Position numbers and translations under genes: made by a program. Positions 21,631 through 34,065 of a stretch of DNA of 64,000 nt are shown piece after piece. The notes under the pieces were generated by a model. It worked only from the letters and a program-made list of their open reading frames with translations. It made no database searches and was not told where the DNA came from. Source of the stretch: Microglena sp. YARC (lineage: Eukaryota; Chlorophyta; Chlorophyceae; Chlamydomonadales; Chlamydomonadaceae); contig CM039464.1 in NCBI GenBank assembly GCA_022414725.1, positions 49,696,777 to 49,760,776 on the forward strand, in the 5' to 3' direction. Each line of letters opens with the position of its first letter. Position 1 is the first letter of the stretch.

Positions 21631-24600
21631 CTGCCCCCTTGTGGTAGAGAGCTGGATGGCGTCACGAGCTCCCCGGCATGCTATGCTGCAAGCTGTTGCA
21701 TGTTCGAGGAGCTTTATGGGACTGAGTCCCCATACATACTTGCCTTATAGTCTGCATTGAGACGTCTAGTTGGATCTTGTCACCCTTGTCTGTGAATGCG
21801 CTGGGTCAACTGCACTGACTCACTTTTAGTGGTGCTCGGCTGTTCACGTTGTGTTCCCATGCGATCGATTAATATGTAGCCTTGTTCTGAATTGTGTTAC
21901 GCCTGCGCAGACTGTTAGGCATTACCTTTCATTTTATCGGGCTGTCAGGGACCTTGTCCGTCGCTGAGTTCTGGTGCAGAATTTGAATTGTTAATTGGTT
22001 CCTCAGCAAACTCTAGGATGCTCACCATTTTCCAATTGCAAGTCCCAGGGAGCACACTAGGCAGATTAGACAGTTTAAAGGCTTGTCCAGGTCATCTGGT
22101 CCAGAGATCAGAACCATGTGCAAACCATTGAGTACATGCTCGAAGATCAATTGAATATTGAATTGCTATTTGTGACGGTGTAAAATTGGGGGGTCGTGCT
22201 GCCACTGACTGGTTTTTCTGCAGGCATATGAATATTTGATATAGACTGTTGGACGTAGTGATATACACCAAGTTCCCAGGCAGATCTCGATCAACTGACG
22301 ATTTTGTTGAATTGTAATTATTACATGGTTCTTCAGCCAGCTCTGGGATGCCCAACATCTGCCAAGTCCTAGTCCCCCTGTGCGATATCCACGGAACCCA
22401 GGAAGCACACTCGGTGGATTAGCCAGTTAAAAGACTTGTTTAGGTTCTGTGGAAGGAATCCCAAGGCTTAGCATCTCTCTTGTCATCTAGAGGCGTCTAC
22501 CCTAGGATCATATGTATAGATGTAATTGCATCATGTTCTCTCATTGTTGATAGTATTGCAACAGCAAGACCTCGCCTTTTCGCAAGCAGTGGACGAGCTG
22601 GATATTGTGGCCCACGTCAGTTCAAATTCTCAAAAGTTTCCTGCAGGCAGATACTGACACGGGACACACGGTATTGAGTTTTAAACGGCATAAAGAATCG
22701 TGTCGAGAAACACAAAGCTTAACTATCTTGCTTAAACTTGACTCAGACCCTCAGCCGCATGCTCTCTTATTTATTGATCTGTTGGGGGCCTTTTCATCCA
22801 CAGTTTATTACAACCGGCCGTTACTTGTAGAATTACATTGCATTTGAGGTTAGACAAGCCCAATTCAGACAATCTAGCCCCCACCCCACCCCACCCCACC
22901 CCCCCGACTGGAACACACACACAAAATACACACGCTTTGATTCGTGGAGCACGTTCCACCACAGCAACTTAGAGAAATGTTTCACCACAGCAAATTAGAG
23001 AAATCCGTATCTGGAATGGAAGATGAGACAGACTGACACACAAGTACAGAAGGTGGAAGCTTCCTATTGTCTACGGTAGTGCAAATAGTGAGCATGCGAT
23101 TTCTGAATGGAGTCCACCCTGCCAGACTTTTAACGCGTTTCGCATCCTCCTGTCACACAAAAAAGTAATCCGGGAGGTAGACAGCTTCGAACAATGAGTA
23201 CCAAGATGGGATTGTGAGAGTTCTTGTTTGTGTGTACCTATGCTCGTCTGCGTGTGTGCTACAGTGTTTGTGTGTGTGAGTGTGTTTGGGAAAAGCTGGA
23301 ACGTGCTCTACCGATGTACCTAATAGGCATCTGGTCAGATTCCTGATAGGTGCATTGGTAGAGTACGTTCCAGCAAATACGTATTCCCCGAGCTAATGGT
23401 GAGCTACGAGTTGTAATGCTGTTGCTGGGGCGGAAAGTAGGTGCGGCTACGGTATGGATATATATTTCTCGATGGATATCGCCAGCATGCATTGGTGCCA
23501 AGGACACGCCATTTACCCGTCCTCGAGGCGACAGAAGATACGACAGCTCGACATTTACAGAGATAATGTGTTACGAGTAACACACAGCAGTTGGCAGAAG
23601 AAAGCGGGCTAGCAAGCAGGCCATATAGCTACATACAGCTGCCCCCTGTAGAGGTGCACCTAGTCAGACACGTGGTGGCGAGTGGCGCGTTCATCTTGCA
23701 GTCGGACGACCATCGACCAGCACAACCAGGCCCCCTGAGCTCTCACGGTTGTCTCTGGGTAGTCAGACACGTGATACTAGCTGGCAACAGCTGGCAAGCT
23801 GGAATAATTTGATGGCAGCCTCCTGTTGCCTCCACGCCAGGCAGTACAGGACGCTCCCAACCAGACGCGCGCCCCCTATTCACGCAAGCCTGGGTTCGCG
23901 CCCGCGGTAGTTTTAGATGTCGGAGCGATCTAGATTCAAGTTGTACACAGAACTAGTGGGGTGGAACAGGTTGGAAAAGGAAACAAGAGAATGGTGCTCG
24001 CACTAACGTGTCGTGTGCGGAGGACGGAGAAACGGACGCGGACGGGCGCGGGCGCGGGCGGACGCATCGTCGACTCAGGTCCACGTGTTCGACGGCACTA
24101 CGACGCAGCTCCAGGTGTCGAATTGCGCGCGACCCTAGTCAGCACTTGGTCAGCCCTTCATCAAGTGCTCGCTTGCTTTATAGCCAAGCTAACCTGCGCA
24201 TTTAAATAGCCGCCAATCTTTCCTTTGGCAAATATATTTGGTGTGCATCGAGTTTGCATACTTTAATCTTACCCACATATACGAGTGTGTTCCCCTGTGC
24301 TCCTCTGTCCGCTTCATATTTAGGAAATCTACCTTCGCTCCGAAAGAATTGATTGAGGGCTCAGCTCTATTCGACCACGCTTTTCAAAAGCCGCTTGGCA
24401 TTCTGTTTCCTTGCCTTTCTTTTTCAGCTCTGTTGAGCCACGCTATTCAAAAGCTCATCCGCAAGGTGTCGTGTGGTAGGTGAGTGTTGTCAGTGCTGCC
24501 TCGTTGCTGCCCCTCCGTCATAGATTGATTGCCTGCTGAAGGAACCAGATTGACCTAGCGTTTGTAATCGTAGCGTTTATCGACTACGTCAATTTATAGC

Positions 24601-24698
24601 TTGCTTCATGTTTGATGATTTGAACATTTCTCTGATGCGTCTCCGACGTCCTCCATGTTTCCGTCTTCCTCAGATAGAAGAAGCACTGGTTTTCAAGC
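21631..24698. other. intergenic between the AP2 gene and the lipase gene
   Basis: No gene seen. Two related copies of a dispersed repeat lie near 21985-22130 and 22305-22450 (aggatgctcaccat..., ...gcacactaggcagattag), with relatives near 32780, 48300 and 55050. A GC-rich stretch (23990-24140) and the lipase 5' region follow. The foldback at 23295-23374 is listed separately. Confidence 0.5.
23295..23374. other. 80-nt foldback with ~29-bp imperfect stem
   Basis: The left arm, gctggaacgtgctctaccga, and the right arm starting ataggtgcattggtag are complementary over about 29 positions with about three mismatches and a ~20-nt loop. Single copy in this window. It could be a microRNA-like precursor or a short foldback transposon. 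Confidence 0.5.
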
Positions 24699-27600
24699 AT
24701 GGCTTTCGCCGGAAGCCTCCATGTTCAGGAGTCCACAACGAAGCGATGTGCCAGACCCTCCAGCACCCCTGCTCGATCGGCTAGGCGTGTCGACACTGCT
24801 GCCTTTTCGCGTGTAGCAACCGACTCATCGGGCATTAGGCCAATTTCTCCCCAGCGGAATCATGATGTTTCAGAGCATCCATTTTGGAAGACGACGCGCG
24901 CAATCAAGTCCCACGTCAGCACGATCGTGAGTACCCTTTCCACGATGAGCATCCCTTTCGGGAACTACTCCCAACAGATGCTTTTGGGAACTACTCGCAA
25001 ACTTTCGCTGTCTGCCAGATCCAATACCACCTTGGCATACCCGATTGGTCAGGATCAGGAGAAGCAATCGCCCCTGTCTCAGTCCTTGAGTCCCTCAGGT
25101 TCATCAATGGAAGCTGCAGCTGCTGAGTCAAGCAAGGATACCTCCCCTCTCCATGCTTTCCTGAGGCGCGCTGATTACCTGGAAGTACAGTACACATCCA
25201 TGCTGGCAGATCTGTCCAACCTGGCATATGAGGTTGGTAAAATCAACCCCGACATGCTTGCAGAGCACCACAACCTTAATGTCATTGCCACCTCTGCATC
25301 CTGCCCACTTGGCCCAGACTCTCGATCAGCGTGGGGGAGGGAGCATGTGGTTGATGAAACACGGGGTCAACCAAACTCCTCCATGAGCAAAGCTGAAGCT
25401 GACTACCGGTTGACTGAAACAGTTTTAGTCGGACTGGATGCAGATCACCAAAACCCGAGCACCCTTCTTTCACTTTCCCTGAATTCATCAGAAATTGACC
25501 CTGCAGCATCAATGAGAGCGATGTCACATCTGACAGAAACAGGTCCAGCCATTCCCATGCCCATGCCAGCGGAATTCAGCCACCACCCTGAGGAGTATGC
25601 CAAAGCAATCCACTGTCCAGTCGCCCCTTTGCCGTGCTCAGACAAGCAGCAAGAGTGGGTCAATGAGTATCTCTCATCCCAAGCACATCTACCCACTGTG
25701 CCTCCACTAGATCAGGAGAGAGCTGCCGCTAAAGACGTCTTTGAAAAGGCTCAGGACTGCCAAGTGAACCCTGCACCATTGACTGACTGGTTTGCATGTG
25801 ATGATCCTATCACCAATATTCGCTACTTCTGCATCAAGGTGAGTATTAGACAGTTTGGTACATCAATGTTTTGTGATGTTCATTAGTCCCCCTTGACTCC
25901 ACCAGGCTGCGGGCGCATATGGAGTGTAGTAGGGCACCAGGAAAAATGATTATCGCTATTATGTAGTGTCACATGTGACTTCCAATGTGTGGGTAGTTTC
26001 GCGGTAGAGCTCACTAGAGCCTTCACAGAGCGCACATGCAGCAGGAGTGCTAAGACAAGCGCAACGAATGGGCCCAAATACATTTTGAATTGTCAGTCCG
26101 AGTTGAAATGTCAAGTCCTTTTGAAATGTAAGGCCTTTTGAGATGTAAGACCTTTTGAAATGTCGTGGCTTGTCAGGGTTGAAATGTAAGGGCCTTTTGA
26201 AATGTCGTGGCTTGTCAGGGTAGAAATATCACGGGTTGTATTGGCAGTCTTGGTTCATCAAGCAGCCTTGCACTGATCAGCACTAATCAGCCTTGCACTA
26301 ATCAGCCTTGCACTAATCAGCCTTGCACTTCTTGATCGTCCCCTAGACATGGAAATATTCAAATGATAGCTTCACCTGTCGTTTCTAACCATCTGTATGC
26401 TATTCCACAGGGTTCTGATTCGTTGGAGCACTGGCAGATCAACTTGCAGTTTGAAGCTGTCGTCTTTGAGAGCCCTGAGCTGGGAGTGATGATTCATAGT
26501 GGTGTCTATGAGGTAAGAGACTTACTGTAGTATTCAGTTACTTGTAGTAGTAGTAGTAGTTGTAGTCAATCTAGCCGCGTAATAGGTTCCGAAAAGGGGG
26601 GTCAAGTGTCGTAAAATAATACTACAAGCAGCTACAAGTATCAGATTTCCCCCGCCTTGAAACGTATTTTCAGCCCAGACGATATTGGTTCCACTCGCGG
26701 CTGTAAGTTACACTTCTAATCTTCCGTGTCTCGAGAGATCTTGCATTATTGTTACTCCTATCACACCTGGTGTTGCATAGGGTTTAGGGTTTATTCGAGC
26801 TGCTTGCATGTAAGCTTGCGATACAGCATGCCCACATACCCAAACTTTACATGTTCCCTCCCCCTCCTTCCCCCCCCCCCCCCCCCTCCTCCCTCCCCCC
26901 CCCCCCCCCCTCCTCCGACCCCTCCCCCCTCCTCCTCCTCCCCCCCCCCCTCCCCCTCCCCCTCCTCCCCTTCCCTTCCCTTCCCCCTCCCCTTCCCCCC
27001 CCCCTCCTCCCTCCCCTTCCCTCCCCTTCCCCCCCCCCCTCCCACCCCCCTCCTCCCCCCTTCCCCTCCCCTTCCCACCCCCTCCCCCCCTTCCTCCTGT
27101 GCAGGCTGCACTGAAGTTATATCACGACCTTCTCCCCCTAATCCGCCAGCATGTGGCCACGTCCCCCTTTGCCACGGTCTGCTTCACGGGCCATTCCTTG
27201 GGTGGCAGTCTTGCCTCTGTGCTCATGCTGCTGCTAGTGCAACGAGGAGAACTACCTGCTGAGGCCTTGTCCCCGTGCTACACCTTCGGGGCCCCTGCTG
27301 TGTTCTGTGGGGGAGCTGCAGACATGGCAGTGGACAGGGCAGCCGAACAGGAAGAAGCGGATGACCCATGGTTGACCGGCCTAGGCAGCAGCAGGAGTAC
27401 CCGGCATTCAGGCCTGCTAACTCGGCTGGGCCTAGGCCAGGAGAAGCTGGTGAATGTGATCATGCACAAGGACATCTGCCCACGGGTTTTCGTGTGTGAC
27501 TACACCATCGTATCTCATCTACTCAAGGCGTGGATGCCCTCTTTCAAAGACCACTCCATGTTGCAGGATTCCCACGATCACAAGCTGCTGTACAATTTCA

Positions 27601-28863
27601 TCGGCCGAGTTGCTATTTTGAGGTGAGTTTAACATATTATTATTATTAAGGTAAGGGTCAAGTTAGTGGGGAATTGGCCTGACACATGACTTTGGGGAAG
27701 TGGGCTACACATGTGCTACAATGAATTGCTATATTGAGGCGAGGCATATTTTCAGAGATCAAGTGATGGTGCATCAGATATATACGCTGCAAATTTGAAT
27801 GGGTTAGTCTATGTAACATTGAAGGAATATATAGTAGTTGGTTACACCCTGAATTGCTTGAGAAACAGGTAGTATATGCCTTCATGGGTCTGTCTTAGCA
27901 TCGATCCTATCCACCTTCAAATTTACCAACTAATTCCAGGATAGGGAAGTTGGTAGATAGGGACGGCAGTCATGATGCAGATCTGAAACTTCTCGCGACA
28001 AACCCAGCTTATTATTGCCATGCAGGGGTTTGGAAGCGTGCCAATCCAGGTCGTGCTTGGCTCATTCAACGAACAAACACATCGGCCTGTGATACATGTT
28101 CTTATGTGTTTGGATCATGCTTTGTTTTTGCAGTGCAACTGATTTGATGTTCATCTCACACATTTTTCTGCTGCGTACTGAGGCGTTCTGCTCTGCCTCC
28201 ATGCGTACTGCCTACGTGCCTGCATAATGCCTACTTGTCTGCTGTGTACTGACCGTTCTGCTCTGCAGACATACGTACTGCCTACAAGCCTGGGTACTAC
28301 CTACATGTCGACTGTGTACTGACCGTTCTGCTCTGCCTACATGCAGGCCGGATGATGATGCTCCCTTTGTTAGGGGCGATGCCCACCACCCGATGCTACC
28401 CGATGCCCCTGGCCTGTACAAGTTGTACGAGCCACAGGCCAAGTCGAGCAAAAGCTGTGTGGCAACCAGGTCTCTCGACGACATTTCTTGGCGACACTTT
28501 CACTCACCCAACCAGAGCCACACGGTAGCCTCGTCAACCAAGGATCTGGATGTCCATTCCCTTTCCCACTCTTTCACAATCTCCTCCGATGGCTCCTGTT
28601 TGCCCTCTGGGCTCCCCTCTATTAGCAGTGAGAAGAAGGGCGACCCTGTGCTCACCCCAGATGGTAGCCCCATCACGATGTGCAGCGCCCTTCTGAAGTT
28701 CATGAACTATCCCCACCCCCTGGCCATGCTTGTTGATTCAGCAAGCTACGGCCATAACGGCTCCATCTCTCGCTACCACAACCCTGAAAACTACAGAACT
28801 TGTTTGGTTCGAGTGGCTCAGCTCAAGAGCCCCGGCTTGCAGAGCCAAACACCTTACTATTGA
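24699..28863 (+). CDS. class 3 lipase, PLIP-type plastid (phospho)lipase
   Basis: Hydrolyses acyl esters of membrane glycerolipids. Plant relatives (PLIP1-3) are plastid phospholipase A1-type enzymes. Exons 24699-25838, 26411-26512, 27105-27622, 28347-28863 make 758 aa with consistent phases (0, 0, 2). The first 380 residues are Ser/Thr/Arg-rich at the start, compatible with a transit peptide. The catalytic domain begins near DWFACDDPITNIRYFCIKGS. GHSLGGS holds the nucleophile (about Ser445), FGAPAVFCGG follows, and HKDICPRVF holds the likely Asp (about 537). The His is probably in DAHHPMLPDAPGLYKLYEPQ. The C-terminal FMNYPHPLAMLVDSASYGHN and SISRYHNPENYRT match the family end. The last ~90 coding bases are the first unit of a tandem array that continues past the stop. 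Isoform substrate and plastid targeting are inferred. Confidence 0.9.
26095..26335 (+). repeat. two small tandem arrays in lipase intron 1
   Basis: 26095-26235 has units of the kind ccttttgaaatgtaagg and gaaatgtcgtggcttgtcag. 26265-26330 has four units of cagccttgcactaat. Both lie well clear of the splice sites. Confidence 0.85.
26851..27100 (+). repeat. C-rich polypyrimidine tract at the end of lipase intron 2
   Basis: About 250 bases of ccctcccc-type sequence run to within four bases of the CAG acceptor at 27104. Proline-rich frames on + and Gly/Glu-rich frames on - are artefacts. It is an extreme case of the pyrimidine tract expected before an acceptor. Confidence 0.9.
28180..28346 (+). 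repeat. ~70-bp tandem repeat ending at the lipase exon 4 acceptor
   Basis: Three degraded units of gtactgaccgttctgctctgc followed by (c/a)acatgcgtactgcctac. Two units carry ctctgcag or atgcag, so there are alternative AG acceptors just upstream of the one used at 28346. Confidence 0.8.
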
Positions 28864-29330
28864 CTACCACAACCCTGAGAATTGCAGAACATGCTTGGTT
28901 CGGGTGGCTCAGCTCAAAAGTCCAGGCAAGTGCAAAACTTGCTTGGTTTGGGTAGCAGAGCTCAAGATCCAAGACTTGCAGAGCTGAACACCTTACCATT
29001 GACTACCACAACCCTGAGAACTGCTGAACTTGCTTGGTTCGGGTGGCTCAGCTCAAAAGTCCAGGCAAGTGCAAAACTTGCTTGGTTTGGGTAGCAGAGC
29101 TCAAGATCCAAGGCTTGCAGAGCTGAACACTTTACCATTGACTACCGCAACCCTGAGAACTGCTGAACTTGCTTGGTTCGGGTGGCTCAGCTCATGAGCC
29201 CAGGCTTGCAGAGCTGAACACCTTACCATTGAATACCGCAACCCTGGGAAGTTCAAAACTTGCTTGGTTTGGGTAGCAGAGCTGAAGATCCTAGGCCTGC
29301 AGAGCCTGCATTATCATCAACATTGACTAC
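28771..29330 (+). repeat. tandem array grown from the last 90 coding bases of the lipase gene
   Basis: The coding end (cgctaccacaaccctgaaaa ... cttgcagagccaaacacctt, then tactattga) is followed by four or five diverged units with the same order: ctaccacaaccctgaga, acttgcttggttcgggtgg, ctcagctcaaaagtcc, gcagagctgaacacctta. Within units, a further half-unit duplication (gcaaaacttgcttggtttgg) is visible. Confidence 0.93.
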
Positions 29331-32300
29331 CGCTTTTTTTGGCTAGGCAAATTTGACGGCACACTACAGTTATCACAGGAGGTTTGGCACGACAGTTTTT
29401 ACAGGAGGTTTGGAGAAGCCCTGTAGCCTGTTCGGCTTCCCCTGGACTGCAACATTCTTGGAAGAGTGAAACGATTCCATGGATTCCCAAACCAGTTCGT
29501 CATCTGGAGAGTGACATACTATTATGTTGTGAGGTGGGGAATGAGGGGTGGGGTGAGGGGTCAGTTTTTTTTCAAGTAGCGTGCGTGATCAGTTACTATT
29601 ACAACTAGGAGACTCAATTATTTCGTTTGCATCTAGAGATTTGTATTGATATCATGTACGAAGGTGACAGTGTGAGCTTCAGAGAATGTCCCAACAACGT
29701 GTGGAGACCCTTGGAAGAGTTGCGTTGTTCGGCAACATCTATTTATTATGGGGCATGCTCCATTGATAGCCTTATCTTGTCGTGAATTATTTTGTGCAAG
29801 CTGCATTGATAGCCTTATCTGTCGTTACTGCATTGATAGCCTCAGCATGGGGCACTATGCTTCATTGATTGATAGCCCCTCCGGGTCGCATTAGCGGTCG
29901 CGGTCGCTGTCAACCGCCATGTTAGCTATGTCCAGGTCAGGTAGCAGCTATATAACCTCCGAACGACAGGCTCCCTTACTACCACGCCCCACAAGGCGTT
30001 CTCGTTCCCTTGATATTGATAGCCTTTTGTTGGCGGCATGTCTGTGGGTGGGTTTAGGGTCCAGTCCGACTGAGGGTATGGGTCTACTATCCCATTATTG
30101 CTTAGGCTTCTGTGGTTTCTTTGTCTTAAACCAACTTCTATGGACCTTTGATCCCTGCTATTGGTTTAGCACACCACGTCTCCTTGAACACGTCCAGACT
30201 GCATCTAAGGGAGCTTATCGCTGCTGCACTGTTCTGGCTCCCCTGTTTCGAATTGTTCTAATTAGGGCACTTCGATGGTGGCACGGGCTAGGAGGGGATC
30301 AAGGCATGCAAGATACGTGAACAGGATTCAGGTTTGGCCAAGGGAGTCCAGAGCATTCGAGCAAGTGTTGTGTGATTTTGTGTGATTATTGAACACGTTG
30401 TGTGACAGCATGAGGAGGAGACTTATAACATTTCAACTACCAGGATTGGATTGGATTGGGCATGATTTTCAGCCCATTCAAGGCTGCTCACCGTCTTCCG
30501 ATTCCATGTTCCCTCGTGCATTACCCCTGAAAACCAGGGAGTGCACTGAGCATATGAGACAGTCAGAGATTGTTGTACACAGCGTCGTGCTCTGATACTG
30601 CCTGTTTGAGTGCACCGCTATAAATAAATAGTACGTCTGATTACGAGGCGTAACGGTGGGGGGGCCAGCCCGTTTGCTTGCACTGGGGCCAACCGTCTAC
30701 AAAGCTGACTGCTACTACACCTGTGTTCATGGTGCTTAGAAACATGTGAAGTGGGGCGTTTTATGGTTGCCGTGTATACTTATATGTATGTGTCCTCGTA
30801 TGGAAGATTACAGAGATTAATGTAGTGTAGTCATTTCGGTGACTGCGTCTCCCTCAATGCACCGTGGACGGATAGGGCACGTATTGCCCTATCAGGCAGT
30901 ACTGTCTTTCATGCACTGTGTGGGCTCCAACTAGATTCTACATTTTTCAATGAGAGATTCTTTTGCCTCTGGGATGCCTACTTCTTGCATCAGCAACCAA
31001 TCTGTATTGTTATTGTGTGGTAAGACTATTTTTCATTCCAAGTCTTTTCTGTTTTTAGTGATGTTATGTTGTGCATGCAATTTGACGGGCATGTGGCATG
31101 TATTTTACCAGCTTCTAGAAGCGAACAATTTTGTAACGAGATTTGCCGAAGCTCACGATCTGTACTGGTAGTGCTCGTTTGCAGCCTTGCAAATCTGCTA
31201 TAACTTGTTTACGTGGCTCCAGCCAGCAGTTTGGCTGCTCGCCGTCTTAGGAAGTAAAACTAATTACCAAGAAAATGTGATCATTATCAAAACAATCAAA
31301 ATCTAAGTATTATTACAGATTATTATGGAAATATACTTGTATACTACCGTATAAGATCTAATATCTCCAAACATTCATGAATACTTCAACTTGAACTTCG
31401 TTACATAGCTTCAGCCAGCAATTTGGCTGCTCGCCGTCTTCGGCAGTAAAACAATTATTACCATGAAAATGTATACTCGAACAAATCATTTTTTAATATT
31501 CATGGATACACTGAGGTAAGTTCGCACGACCTTGCACTTCATTTGGATTGCGCATCAGATAATTTAGAGGAATATTTTTGCCTCCAGCTTTGGGAATCAG
31601 GTTCTGATACGGTTACTTTCCTTTCGTATTCAGGCTTTCGTATTCTAGGCTACGTTAGTAAATATGCCGCTTTCTGCCTTCCGTGCTCTTCGTGTTCTTT
31701 CTTGACCCCCCCTTGTCAATTCCATTAAGGGCACCTGGAGGCGGTCCCGAATGAAAATGAAATTAATTCTGAATTCAGATGATTTTAATTGATTTTAATT
31801 TAAGTTTATTCATTTAATGTTGTGATATGTTATTTTCTTGATCCTCCTTCCAATTCCACGAACCTACAGAACTTTAACTCTGATTTTAACTTTAACTCTG
31901 ATTTTAACTCGGTTACAAAGCTGCGGTCAGCAATTTGGCTGCTCCCTGTCTTAGACAGTAAAAAACAAAGGAAATATGTGAAACGCGAACAAATTATTTT
32001 TCGTTTTTTAAATTTAACATGCAACTTTTTGAAGTTGTGTAAGGTTATTCACATTTTCACCCCAGGAGGGCGAAGGGTGGATCTGCCGAGTGCCGACACA
32101 AGCCATCTGCGCCGAGGATTCAGATTACTTGAGTCTATGGCTAGCGCACGGAGACCCACCCTTTGAGGCGACACATATTTTTAACAACAAATCAATCAAT
32201 GGTACTTCGTGTGAGTTTTAATCGTAATCTAGCTGTCAGCGAATCACACAAGAAACACTGACAGGCTTCAAGCTGATTCGTATCAACCACTACATACTAA

Positions 32301-33296
32301 TATTGTTATTTTTGAAATTGAAATTGAAATTGTTACATCCGTGTAATACAGTTACTCACAGGACGTAAAGTAAAGGACACCACAACGTAACTTGAACTTC
32401 GTTATATGGATCCAGCCAGAACTCTGGCTGCTTCCCGTCTACTTTTTGTTCATGATGTTTATAAGTACCCCTTGATTCTGTCAGGCCACGCGCATCACCG
32501 GTAGTCGGATGCAGTAGGGCCCAGGAAAATGTCATCATCATCTTCAACGTAAGTTCATAGTCTGGCAGATTGAATGGTGTGCTACTGTGCTGGAATATTG
32601 CGGTTTATTGGCCCTAGTGCAAAACTGGACTGGTCCCCTCAGCCTCACGCCTCGTAATAAGGCGTCACTAAGGTATTTTATGCATTCACTCATCATTATC
32701 TTTGTTCATTGGTCTGGCAGACCCAGTGCAAGTCTTCAAGCAGCCCAATCACTTGCATGCCCCTGTCAGTGGGTCTCGCACGGGGGGCTTGGAATTGGAA
32801 GACGGTGAGAAGCCCATAGTCGGCTTAAAATCATGTAACAATTCAATTCAATTCAACTCAACATTTCAGGCTGATTGAATGGTATGCTAGATGGCTAGAT
32901 TATCATATCAGCATCAGGGTAGTGCAGGACACAGCGTCCTGCGTCGCAGGACGCAACATGGGGAGGGTCCGTTGGCGTCAGACGCGATCCATGGAGGGTC
33001 TGTTGCGTCCCAGGCGCAGGTTCAGGATGTTGGTTACGTCGCAGACGCAGGTTCAAGATGTTGGTTGCGTCTCACCCATCAGTTGATTGGCTCACCACCA
33101 CTCCATTGCCGTGGGCTAAGGGTTCTGTGATAGATAGACCGCAGCCTAATGACCTGATGCGTCCCCAGGACGCAACATACCGAATTAGGTTGCGTCTCTG
33201 GATGCAACCCCTGGGGTCCGTTTGAAGTACCCTGCTCAGCATTGCAGCTAGTCATTCCATCATACGTCCAAACAGGCTCGCCAGCCTTTAAAAATG
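29331..33296. other. intergenic, repeat-rich
   Basis: No credible gene. It contains a body-only SINE-like copy (29880-30005), small gcattgatagccttatct repeats (29760-29870), family D inverted (30640-30695), family C copies (31195-31260, 31385-31470, 31905-31960, 32390-32440), family L (32310-32390) and family D direct (32608-32665). A local gcgt(c)cag/ctgcgtcgcaggacgcaac repeat is at 32930-33210. The 133-codon open frame at 29919-30320 overlaps repeats and resembles nothing. Confidence 0.55.
31387..31470 (+). repeat. dispersed repeat family C, best copy
   Basis: cttgaacttcgttacatagc, then ttcagccagcaatttggctg, ctcgccgtcttcggcagtaa and aattattacc. Other copies: 8225, 31195, 31905, 32390, 40010, 48870 and 63590. 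Several are preceded by a (cttgaa)n stretch. Function unknown; length about 85 bp. Confidence 0.85.
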
Positions 33297-33645
33297 CTAG
33301 AATCCTGTTATATATGCACCCCCCCTCGTTCTCACTCTCCTGCCCTCCCTCCCGTGGTTGTTCCTCAAGAAGGGGAGCAGTGAGCTTGTTCTATGGGCGC
33401 TTCCCTGTTTTGACAGGTAGCAGGAACGCAACGAAAGTCTTAAAAAGGCTAAACACATATTCCAACTGTGCTCCCCCATCGTCTACACCCATGGTACCTC
33501 TCTCCTGCCCTCCCTCCCGTGGTTGCTCCTCAAGAGGTTGCTTGTCAAGAAGGTTGCTACCAGTACCCAATAGGTTGATCCTCAATAGGTACCTCCTCAA
33601 GGGGTTGAACCTCAAGGGGTGTATCCTGAAGAGGTACCCCCTCAA
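33297..33645 (-). pseudogene. partial tandem copy of the NRAMP C-terminus
   Basis: On the minus strand the segment LFKTFVAFLLPVKTGKRP followed by LTAPLLEE parallels LYVAFFAYLLSVKTGK and LTTPLLEE of the neighbouring gene (around 34065-34130). The DNA match is clear (ttccctgttttgacag in both). No start, no other transmembrane part and a shifted frame make it a remnant of local duplication. Confidence 0.7.
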
Positions 33646-34065
33646 GAGGTTGCTTGTTAAAAAGATTGCTGATGGTACTCACTAGGTTGATCCTCAAGAA
33701 GGTTGCTAATGGTACTCGTTAGGTACGCATTGAGGTTTTTTCTCCTCAATAGGTTGCTTGTCAAGAAGGTTGCTACCAGTACTCAATAGGTTGATCCTTA
33801 AGAGGTACCTCCTCAAGGGGTTGCTCCTCAAGAGTTACCTCCTCAAGGGGTTGACCCTCAAGAGGTACCCCCTCAAGAGGTTGCTTGTCAAGAAGGTTGC
33901 CACTGCTACTCATTAGGTTGATCCTCAACAGGTACCTCAAGGGGTTGCTCCTCAATGGGTTGCTTGTCAACAAGGTTGCTACCTGAAGGTTATTAATAGG
34001 TACTCTAAGGGGCTGATCCTCAAGAGGTACCCCCTCAAGAGGTTGCTCGTCAACAGGCACCTCCT
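33510..34065 (-). repeat. ~30-bp coding repeat of the NRAMP tail
   Basis: Plus-strand units ggttgctcctcaagaggtac and ctcctcaag(g/a)ggttg; on the minus strand these encode QPLEEVPLEDQPLEG-type acidic repeats. Larger blocks (tgcttgtcaagaaggttgct) recur several times, including outside the predicted gene. Confidence 0.85.

Noticed and set aside
26778..26794. Telomere-like agggtttagggttta
   Set aside because: Only two units; insufficient for an interstitial telomere claim.
26726..27262. Proline-rich 178-codon frame and its Gly/Glu-rich complement
   Set aside because: Low-complexity C tract of lipase intron 2. The downstream part conflicts with the conserved lipase frame.
28180..29330. CRISPR-like array
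   Set aside because: Repeats are contiguous tandem units without unique spacers in a eukaryotic gene context. The same holds for the other arrays in the window.
29919..30320. 133-codon plus-strand frame with hydrophobic stretches
   Set aside because: Overlaps a SINE-like body copy and short tandem repeats; no recognised family or splice context.
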